Under the pieces are notes generated by a model. The model worked only from the letters and a program-made list of their open reading frames with translations. It searched no databases and was not told the DNA's origin. Positions 32,301-40,900 of a stretch of DNA of 64,000 nt are shown piece after piece. The DNA comes from Amoebophrya sp. A120 (taxonomy: Eukaryota > Sar > Dinophyceae > Syndiniales > Amoebophryaceae): NCBI GenBank assembly GCA_905178155.1, contig CAJINV010000018.1:1034609-1098608 (forward strand), written 5' to 3'. The stretch's first letter is position 1. Each line of letters begins with the position of its first letter. The translations under genes were made by a program, and so were the position numbers.

Positions 32301-35300
32301 GATGGGAAATCTGCTAGACAAATCAGCCAGCTTTGGTGGTTTCGCATGACAACTTTGTCCTCGTAGTGTAGTCCTGTTTAGCGGCTCAGCAGCATCACAG
32401 ATCTAGCCTTGCCATGCTGATTCTAGCATCACAACTTTCAAAACACGAATAGAGCATGCTGCTCATAGGGCTCCGCATGAGAAACTTTTTTGGCATGCAA
32501 AATTGCATGACAACTCTGGGGTGGGGACGTTTTTACAAACAATATGGCTATTCAGGTTCTCTTCATCCGTGCGGTCCTGACTTTCGACCTCCGAGCTACT
32601 GGCGCTCGAGGAGGACGAGGTCCGCAGCTCCTCATCTTCGTCATCCTGCACGGTCTCCCGGCCTCGCCTGACCGTGGTTTCGTCACCACTTGCTCGTGAG
32701 GGTCCCAAAGGGGGGGAACCTCCACGGTGATCCATGTGCTGGTGCTCTGGCGAAGCCCGATTGTAGTTGCTGCCAGTACTACTACTACTACTCTTTTGTT
32801 GCTGCGACCTCTCCCGGGTCTTCATGTGGTTCACTTGGGCGACTAACGCGTCGCGCTCCCGCGTCACGGTCTCCTTGCCCGCAGCCATCTCTTCAATTTG
32901 CCGCTCGTGGTTTTTTGCCGACAGTGCGTACTCCTTGTTCTCTTGGACGACGTTGTACAACTGTTGCTCGTACTGAGTTTCGATTTTTCGCAAGGACTTG
33001 ACCTCAGCTTGCAGGGCGTTCAAGTGCTGCCGCAGCTGCTCGGCACTCTCGGTTTCCGCGACTTGTCTCTCGGAAAGCGTATACACATCGGCGGCACGCT
33101 GGTTTTTTTTTCGAAACTCAACATTATGTCACGAGGACACTGAAAGATTTCTATCTCATGCGAAAGCTGCATAGCGAAGGCCGTTTCTCATGTTGACATT
33201 CGCAACAGTCACAAACTAGTACATCAACCTGTTTTATCTCTAGAAAGATAGTACCTGCTTATTCTCCTTTTTTAGTTTCTGCACCTCCTGGTCCTTTATT
33301 TCCAGCCGTCGCCGCAGCTCCGCGCGGGTATGAAGAGGACGAAATAATTTATGGAACTTGTATTGCATACACTGCATGCATGGCATCGCTCTAGACAGTC
33401 ATGAGTATCATCGATCGCGTATATGCAATACAAATACATCAACTGTGGCACTTTCGTAAAGTTCTCCCGCATACGCGCCCCCGGCGGGATCTTCTTCGCT
33501 GCTGGTCGTAGCGGGGTTGTAGTTCACATTGTTGCTGTTTCGCATCATGATGCCAGCTGGATTGGAAGCGTCGTCCGGCGAGGTTATTTTTGACGAAGAC
33601 GCCGAAGATCTGTTGTTGCCTGTAGTTCCAGCAGCTGCTGCTGTCCCGGTTCCAAAATTGTGCAACTGTATGGAAGCGTCAGGATCGAAATCAACAAAAT
33701 CGAAATAATTTGTGATGCATAAACTCGATACCAGTCGGAGCCGCAGTTTCCAAGTGGGGCATGACAAATTTCGGGAGCAACAAAATCCAGCCTGTCATGC
33801 TGTTTGGGCAAGGAAGACTGCTCCTGTCATGCTACTCTGGCAGCGCATCGCCTTCCCCTAAACAGGCTCGCAATCGGTCTCATTTGCCTGCTCCCCAACA
33901 CAGGCCATACGTGCCCTACATTTTATGCATTACAAATTTTTCGATTTTGCGAATTTCGATTTTGACACATCCATAAACTGACTGCGCATGCTAGTGTTCT
34001 TCGACGTCACACCTGCTCCAGGGGAGTGGGACGACGTTGTCACTTCTACCTGGTTCTGCTGCGCAGTAGAGAGGACGAGACCAGCTGTTGTACTAGTGGG
34101 CTCCGACGAATACACTTGACGAGACGAGGACTCGTCGTCGTGGAGTACTAGTTTATCTCTGGACGAGCTACTTGAAACTCCTTGTTCTGCAAAGGGGTTT
34201 TTCGACGCACTATTCCTGCCCTTGTGTGATATTCTCGCTGTGCCGCTATTGGCCGCCGGAGAAGATGACGCCAATGAAGAGGAAAACAGGAAGGGCTGCG
34301 GCTGCTGCTCTTGTTGTTGCGATGGAGATAGTTGTACTTGCGACGTTACAGCACTAGCTGCCTGCAGATGTTGCTGCGCGCCTAATCCTAAAGAGCCCAA
34401 AGCCGCACCTGCTATAGCACCGCTGGTCGTAGCAGTAGTTATCGGCGAAGACAGCGGGCTGGCGAAGTTGCTGGACGTCGAAGACGAGTTATTCGGTGTG
34501 TGATGTAGCTGTGCGTTTTTACTCCTGTAATTCGCGTAGGAGTTACTCAGTTTCCACTGGGCGAGCGCCTGGTCCTTCTCCGCAAGAATTTTCGACAGCT
34601 CGGCAACCCTGTCCGCAAACTGGCTCTGTTCAACCTTGATTCTGGCCGCGTGCTGCTGGCTATGAACTGCAAATATGTCTGGGTCTGGAAGAGTCGGGGC
34701 TTGTCATGCACATTTTGCATGACCCATCAAGTCTGTGACGCTGGTGCTAGCATCACAGATTTTTTGAGAGCTTCTTGATGCTTATTACCCATGACAAATG
34801 CCCTCTCCGCGTGCCAAGAACTGACTCCTCTTACTGCTCACGACGCAACACAGATATTTTTAGAATCCACAGACAGCATTACCAGTTCGACTCTTCCAGA
34901 CCCAGACACTTTTGCATTTGATACTGCCGCTCCTCGGCCAATTTCTTCTCGAGGTCCGCAAACCGGTCCCGCTCTTGCAGTAGTTGCAACGCGTGCTTGC
35001 GCTCCTGTTATTATGATGCTGCGTAGTTGATAATATTATCTCATGTCTACCTCATGTAGTTTATTTTTTACTTGGTCGTCCTATCATCATGTATCAATCA
35101 AAGGTAGGAAGTCCTAGAGTAGTAATAGTATCTTGTTCCATTATATCTTCCCCCACGCAAAAGAACAAATTCGAAGTCGAAACTTGTTCAGAATACCAGA
35201 TCCGCCAAGCGCTTTTCGAGGGCGCTACTTCCAGAATCCGTGCCGGCAGATGAAAACAAACTACGGTTTCCGTCGAGCGGACTGCTTGTTTTCACGAGCT

Positions 35301-35907
35301 GCTGCTGTGGATGTTGGGTCAGATCAGCAAAACCGTTTCCTAGGCCTGGTGAGCAATTGCTTTCCCGTTCTGAATCAAATTGATGTCCCTGCCGGTGGTC
35401 TGCGACTCCAGCATGCGCACTACCATGGTACTCCCGAAGATGTTGATCAACGCCCCTTGTGTTCCCGAAGTTGCCGTATCGGCTTAATTGATGAAGCGCG
35501 CTCGCTGCCTGGCTGTGTGCAGCGGGACCACCTCCACCACTCAACGGGTGGTGAACGCCAAAAGTAGTCGGAAAGCAGTGCGAATCGGTGCCACTCCGGG
35601 TACGGAAACTCCCGAGTCGGCCGAGGTCGACCGACTTCCGGCTGGCGGGAATGCCGGAATAATTTTTCGCGTTGGCGATTTGCGAACGCGAATTCCGCTC
35701 GAAGCGCTCGATCAAGGAATTAACACGGGAAGAGGACGAGGAAGTTGCGCCGCTTTTCGTCGAAGAAGATCCCTGTTGGTTCAGGTTGTAAGAAGTAGTT
35801 GCACCCCCAGCTGTTTTCGTAGATGTTGAAGTACCGCTGTGCGTTGTCGTAGCACTACTTCCCGGGTTGAAATTAGATGGCGGCCTGGTCGCGGTTGCAG
35901 TTGTCAT
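26339..35907 (-). CDS. Ser-rich coiled-coil protein with ankyrin-like C-terminal segments
   Basis: Start MTTATATRPPSNFNPG at 35907. Main exons: 35907-35197, 35004-34924, 34660-33976, 33668 to about 33440, about 33330-33255, 33098-32545, 32265-31942, 31708-31646, 31494-31362, 31082-30945, 30638-30582, 30259-30253, 30113 to about 29870, about 29780-29683, 29074-29047, 28766-28726, 28573-28193, 27896-27703, 27493-27423, 27169-27125, 26855-26809 and 26488-26339. Heptad-rich stretches (QLLQERDRFADLEKKLAEER; RKQNEKLLSEVKLARSKM; KEKKTLKQELQQSQF) indicate long coiled coils broken by Ser/Thr-rich linkers. Near the C-terminus, QTLKQILKQVGD and GGGDTLLKMADVRKRDKT resemble degenerate ankyrin repeats (inference). 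Canonical GT-AG introns fit at 35196-35005, 33254-33099, 31941-31709, 30252-30114 and 28725-28574; fourteen introners supply the rest. Probably a structural or scaffold protein; no specific family recognised. Joins near 33.4 and 29.8 kb are unresolved. Confidence 0.78.
26489..26808. mobile_element. introner, family E
   Basis: Left TATTGTGAGGAAAAATCCAC, right GGATTTTTCCTTTTCATA. Exact duplication TTGAC. Removal joins PEQATV to KGVMPSETG in frame. Confidence 0.92.
26856..27124. mobile_element. introner, family B
   Basis: Left TATCATTTGTAAAAACGTCC, right GGACGTTTTTTCACAGGATA. Flanks AGCAC/AACAC match 4 of 5. Removal joins KDNVWV to LRELGDPQ in frame. Confidence 0.9.
27170..27422. mobile_element. 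introner, family A
   Basis: Left TATCAAGTGCAAATATGTCT, right AGACATTTTTGCAATGCATA. Exact duplication TGGAA. Removal joins GVAELVS to NERQLQEKD in frame. Confidence 0.93.
27494..27702. mobile_element. introner, family F (type 2)
   Basis: Left TATCGTACGGAAAAAGTGTT, right AACAGTTTTTTCTTGCGATA. Exact duplication CGTCC. Removal joins LLKMADV to RKRDKTLHL in frame. Confidence 0.93.
27897..28192. mobile_element. introner, family G
   Basis: Left TATGGATGTGTCAGAATCGA, right TCGATCCTGACACATCCATA. Exact duplication TGATC. Removal joins GSTTTADH to PTTTEPET in frame. Confidence 0.94.
28767..29046. mobile_element. introner, family B (shared with paralogous segment)
   Basis: Left TATCCTGTGTAAAAACGTCC, right GTACGTTTTTACTCAGGATA. 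Exact duplication GCGTT. Same insertion site as 15450-15714, so it predates the segmental duplication. Confidence 0.94.
29075..29682. mobile_element. introner, family A, carrying a nested LINE fragment
   Basis: Left TATGCATTGCAAATATCCCT, right AGACATTTTTGCATTTGATA. Exact duplication CTTGT. The paralogous site near 15740 is empty and has one CTTGT, directly showing insertion with a 5-bp duplication. The 608-bp length reflects the nested insert at 29189-29528. Confidence 0.95.
29189..29528 (-). mobile_element. 5'-truncated LINE 3' end nested in an introner
   Basis: Matches the 3' region of the LINE at 52115-58875: three 35-bp units of GCGTTAGAACAGATTTAGCC type (29228-29330), then the shared sequence through CCAAGCCCGCGAGCAAGGTGG. 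It is flanked by ACTAAC at 29183-29188 and 29529-29534, a likely target duplication. Orientation is the same as the full copy. Confidence 0.88.
30260..30581. mobile_element. introner, family E
   Basis: Left TATTGAGAGAAAAAATCCCC, right GGGATTTTTCCTTTTGATA. Exact duplication CCTCG. It lies a few bases from a canonical GTGGGA donor at 30252. Confidence 0.92.
30639..30944. mobile_element. introner, family H
   Basis: Left TATTACAATGAAAAATGCCC, right GGGCACTTTTCACTGTAATA. Exact duplication CGACT. Removal joins QLKTMEKS to LESLHGEVEY in frame. Confidence 0.94.
31083..31361. mobile_element. introner, family B
   Basis: TIRs TATCCTGAGTAAAAACGTAC and GTACGTTTTTACTCAGGATA. Exact duplication CGCAG. Removal joins EEENEEL to RRRCAKAEAK in frame. 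Confidence 0.95.
31495..31645. mobile_element. introner, family C
   Basis: Left TATCCTGTGCAAAAGTATCG, right CGATAGTTTTGCAATGCATA. Flanks CTGCA/TTGCA match 4 of 5. Removal joins ISVIQV to QNEEIDEIRK in frame. Confidence 0.9.
32266..32544. mobile_element. introner, family B
   Basis: Left TATCCTGATTAAAAACGTCC, right GGGACGTTTTTACAAACAATA. Exact duplication TGGCT. Removal joins DEENLNS to QTTESQQSS in frame. Confidence 0.93.
33669..33975. mobile_element. introner, family G
   Basis: Left TATGGAAGCGTCAGGATCGA, right TCGATTTTGACACATCCATA. Exact duplication AACTG. Removal joins NTSMRSQ to LHNFGTGTA in frame. Confidence 0.93.
34661..34923. mobile_element. introner, family A
   Basis: Left TATGAACTGCAAATATGTCT, right CAGACACTTTTGCATTTGATA. 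Flanks CTGGC/CTGCC match 4 of 5. Removal joins KKLAEERQ to QHAARIKVEQ in frame. Confidence 0.9.
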
Positions 35908-37297
35908 GATGTACAAAAGCGGCGGGTAGTTGTTCGCTGTGAATTTCAAAATTTTTCTGTCCTTGCTCTTTCTTCACGTCGGAAATAAACGAAGAAGTAC
36001 TAGATTCTCCGATACTACAAGCCGCTCGACGAAAATCGCGAATCAACGGAGACGATAACCCGGCACTCGCCTTCTTAAAAACATTTCTCGCGCCATTTGA
36101 GGGTAGCAGGGTTGTTCTTGAAAATTCAGCGCCGGTTGTGGAAAGATGGTCGTCGAGCTGCTCCTGCTGTACATCTTGGGGACGATAAAGGGGACCAAAT
36201 TGATGGCTTGTTCTCACTGAAACAGTCGTTAGGTTTACTTCATGTCTTGTTGCGCAAGACAACATCGTTTCTTCAATCACACAGGTCATCGTCGTACAGT
36301 TATCAAAGTATTCAGCCTCATGCTACTTCATATGCAGTACGGAGTGGTAGTTCTCAGGATAAAATAAATTTGGAGTTCTCTGATTTTTTTCAGATGTAGT
36401 TGTCCTTGCAACTACTTGCTTGTGCGGCTATAATGCGATGATCACGTTTGTCCTGCTGGATTTTTCCATCTCTTACACACGACCACTACTTACTTCCTGA
36501 CCACGGTCAGAGACAAACACGCACCCCGGCAACTGCTTCCTGCAGTAAGTACCAACAATCTTCGTTTTGTCTTGTCAGCTCAGAGTCAAGAACCAGCACG
36601 AGATTGCCTGGAAATACATCCTTCACTCTGATATCACGCAAGAACTAAAGCATATCAGTGCCTACACCTTCGCTGCACAACCTTCAGAGACCGGCATTGT
36701 GAGATTCTGATCGTACTATTTCTGTTTGAGATATCATGTACGTGTCGTACCTATACCATGCATAGTACTCGCAACAGATGACAACGGTGAGACAACGCGG
36801 CAACGAAAAAACGACAAGGGCATCGTGGCACGACGCTGGCTGATTCTCCCACTTCCGAGTAGGAGAAAGGCTAGAGAATGGTACGGAAACACAATTAACG
36901 AGGGGGCAAGAAACGAGGCGGTAGCGGTACGTCCAGAGTGCATCACTGCTAGCTCAAAATGAATCAAACTGAAACTGCATCTGCACATAACTAATTGCAG
37001 ATGCAAAAAACGAAAACCACCCATCAACCTTGGGCCACCGCGGTACAACTAGCAGCTAGTACCAATAGCCGATGCGAAAAAAACTCGCGGAGAGACGATT
37101 GAACGGGGGACGTGGGCATCCTTCTAGCAGAGGCATGGCAAGAAGCTCTGAACACCCGCGCTGCTGTGCGTCACTTCACTTCGCTTCTTGTGAAGGTCTC
37201 AGGACTGAGCTAATTTCATTGTGAGTGTAATCACTGGGGGAGTCTCATGTTCGTCGTGGTGCCACTTCAAGACAAATCTCGCCTGTGTCGTGTGAAT
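35908..37297. other. upstream/intergenic region, nothing assigned
   Basis: A 138-codon minus-strand ORF (35873-36289, start MTCVIEETMLSCATRHEVNL) overlaps the presumed start of the coiled-coil gene in another frame and might be an upstream exon, but I found no convincing splice. From 36300 to the copia element I see no gene, introner or RNA. Confidence 0.45.
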
Positions 37298-37665
37298 TGT
37301 GAAGATGCGAACAAACTAACCAACGACGAGGTAGAACCCACTACGAGTAAAAACAACACCTAGTTGAGGTGGTACAAATATGCATGAGAGATTATTTGTG
37401 TGTGTGCCTTGACTGGCATCAAGGGCCCTGGGGTTCATTGGAAGAGTAAAGGTCGATGGTACTGCGTGCCCAGGCAAAACTGGGGCACTCGGGAACCTTC
37501 ACTATTCTTGCCGTGACGTTCGTGCCCGTCTTAGCCTGTTTCAGGTTCAGTAGTCATCTTACTCTAGTAGAATTGAATTAGTGACGATCGTGCCCGTTTA
37601 GGTGTGCTTTGGATCTTTGGAGTGGATCAAGGTTCTTATCGTTGGTTGATGATTTATGTGTCATA
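37298..37665 (-). repeat. copia 3' LTR
   Basis: Starts TGTGAAGATGCG and ends TTATGTGTCATA on the plus strand. It differs from its partner mainly by an extra CAAA-type 4 bp near the start and an A/C change. Confidence 0.95.
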
Positions 37666-37924
37666 GTCCCCCTCACTCCAAATCCAAAGTCAAAAAATAA
37701 AATCTGTATTGCAGGTTCTTTGTTTATAGTCTTTGCGAGACTTGCGAAAAATAAATGCAGGCGTAAATGGAAGCGAATAAATTTGGTGCATAATAAAACT
37801 CTCTTCGATAGTCATCAGCAGTCCCCCTTGCGCCGAATTTCTTCGCGTTCGTTCGTTCGTTCGTTGGTGTCCAGTTAGGGTTGCTGGCGGTCTGTGGTGT
37901 TTTTCATACTCGGAACGTTTTCGG

Positions 37925-40900
37925 TTAATCCAACTCGATTATGTCGTTTAGTTCGAGAAATGCACGAAACTCGATAGGAGGACAAGTCTTAGTCAAACCG
38001 TTTGACTTGTTAATCTTGGTCGAGTGATAAACGCACTTGATAAGTTGTTTCTCTTGCAAATCGCGCATCTGCATGCCACGGATGTCGATATGTTTCAAAG
38101 CGCTTTTGGTGCCGTTTTGGTTTTCAGTATACGAAATTGCGCTGGAGTTGTCACATCCAAGTTGAATAGGCAGTAAAAGGCTGTGTGATGCAAAGAACTT
38201 TTTCCAAAACGGGCGCAAAGATTCAAGACAATAGTGAAAACGTAAAACCATTTTCGCGGCTTCGCTCATGCCATAGAGCTCAGCTTCAGAAACGCTAGAA
38301 CTAACGCTGTTTTGACTTGCGCAACGCCATGCGATGGCATTTCCGTTCAGACAGATCACTACGCCGGAATTAGACTTTCTATCTCCGAAACTAGCCCAGT
38401 CGGAGTCGCTCCACGCGGTGAGGATAAGACGATCTCCAAACTTTTCACTTCGGTTTTTGTATCGGAGACCTCGGCGGGTCCGTAAGTAGCGCACGATGCG
38501 CTTGAGTGCCAAAATGCACTCGGGAGTAGCTTTCACGCGGGCGCACATCTTTAAAGCTACGACTATGTCCATCCTGGTTTGACACAAATACTGTAAGGAG
38601 CCAGTTAGTTCTTGCTTGGTTTTGACTAATTCAGGCACTTCAGGCGCAGAGACATCAGGAGGCGCATCCATTGGCGTGGAAGTGTTGCGACCTGTGTCAC
38701 CGCCAAAGCGATCAAGAATTTTCTGCACGTATTTGTCTTGGTTCAAGACCATGTCGCCGGTCTTTTTGTTTTCGCGGGCTTCGATGCCAAGGACATCGTA
38801 GACGAGGTGCGTACCTTCGTCGCGAACCTCTTCGGGTTGTAACTTTAGCGCGGGCCTAAGTTCTTCGTGGTACTTCAAAACTTCTTCCTTGTCACCGAAA
38901 AACCAAAAATTATCTACAAATACTAACAACAAAACACCGGCACGAGTCCAGAGAGTGGCCTCGATGGGGTTGCGCTTCCATTCTTGTTTGACAAGAACGG
39001 CATCGCGGTGGTCTTCCCAGGCGCGGGAACTAAGGCGCAGGCCATTCATGGCGTATTCTACCACACCAAGGCGGTAGCCTAGCTCGTTTTGCAATCGCTG
39101 ATCGAGATCGATCACGACCGGAACTGGGTACTTTGCTTGCAAAAAGGCTGAAGTAGCGTCGGAAGGGAATGCAAACATCCTAGGTGACTGAACTTTCATA
39201 CAAAGCAACATACGCAAAATACTTAAATCAGGCACAGTAGCATACTTCTGGTTCCCAGACATTTTGTCCAGAAAGCCTAAGCATACGATCCGGGCCTTAC
39301 GTTTGCCGCAGCGCTTTACACTAAGCAACATTTTGCAGGGTACTGCTCTGCTGCCGCTGCGTTTGAACCGTTCGACTTCTTCAGGTGTAGCAGGCCTGAA
39401 TACGTGAGAATGTGCTTTGACTTCTTTAGAAATGGCTTCTTTCCAAGCGGGCTCTGTAGTGTCAAAACCAGACTTGTGATCAGGGACAGCGATAGCTTTG
39501 TAGCAAACTTCACCAGGCTCCCAGTCAGCACAAATGAGGGGCGCAAGCATGGCTGCAAGCGTATTGTCGTTAATGTCGTTGATGTTGAGCTGTCGGCATC
39601 GTTCTGCGATGTCAGAAGCGACTTTGTGCTTTTGTGCTTCTTTCAAATGCGAATACTCGGGCTGAGCATCGATTAACGCGCGCACTGTGAGTAGCGTTTT
39701 CTCACGTTGTTCGTTGCGTTTTATCCAAGCGCCACGCACCGGCGCTGTTTCAGTTGTCGCGATCAACTGGCGTACGCGCTGCACCTCTTCAGATTTGAGT
39801 TTGTCGAAAACGCCCTGATAGTAGTCCTTGGTAAGACGGAACTTTTTCTCTAGTTCGATGGGTGCAACATCAAGTGAGACAGCCGGGCCACCGTTGCCAG
39901 GCGGCGGGAGCGTGTCAGGTTCACGAGATGACGAGCTTGCGCTGCTACTTGATGCGGCGGGGGCATCGGTGCTCGATTTTGGGTCGGCTTTGATGCTGTC
40001 AGCTGCATCGAGGGTTTTTGGTGCGACCTTCGCATTACCATCCGGAACTATTTTGATGGTTGTCTCTTCGTCGAGAAATTCGCCCTGGGGCGTGTCCGGA
40101 TGGCTATCAGGGACGTTGTGCGTTTTGTAGAGGCTTTTGAGTAACATGGGTGGAAAAGTCATAGCAGTGGCCGTCAGGTGCCTACGTACGTGAGACGCAT
40201 GCGAACGGCGATACCTGCCATCATGATCCACAACGAAAGTGACTGAGTTGTTGTTCACTTGGCGATGGATTAAGGTGCAGGGACCTAACCATGCTTCTTT
40301 GTCCTTGTCGAAAATTTCTACCAATTCACCAACTTTGCACTCGTCGGATTCATGATAAAAATTGCGCTGAAGTTCCCTCAGCTTCCGCGTCTCATCTACA
40401 AGCTGTCTGTCGTGCTTCAGCTCTTCGACCAGAGCACGGGCCCTACAACGGATTTTGTAATCGGACTCAGGACTTTGCTCGTTGACTAAAACTGCTTGCT
40501 GCTCTGTCAAATCTTCTACAAAATTAGGCTCGAGCTTAAACGGATTTATGACCCACTGCACCTGCGCAGGCGCAAGCCCGTCAAGCGCAGCGGTGGGCGT
40601 CATGTTAACCGCGTTTGTTGCTTGTTGTACCAGGCGCGGGATGATAGAACTCTTTTGGCCATAAACGTAATAAAGACGATGCAAAACAGCACGCAAAAGA
40701 CGATGGCGGCGCTCGCAAGTTCCATTCACCCAAGAAGCCTTAGGCGTCAGGAAAAGCTGAATGCCATACAGCTGGCACCATTCGCGCACTTTTATGTTGT
40801 CAAACTCCTTGCCTTGGTCGCAAAGAATGTTCTTGCCCATCATGCCAACAGTTTTCAAGTACTCTAAAAAATCAGCAGTGTCCTGCATCTTGACTGCTCG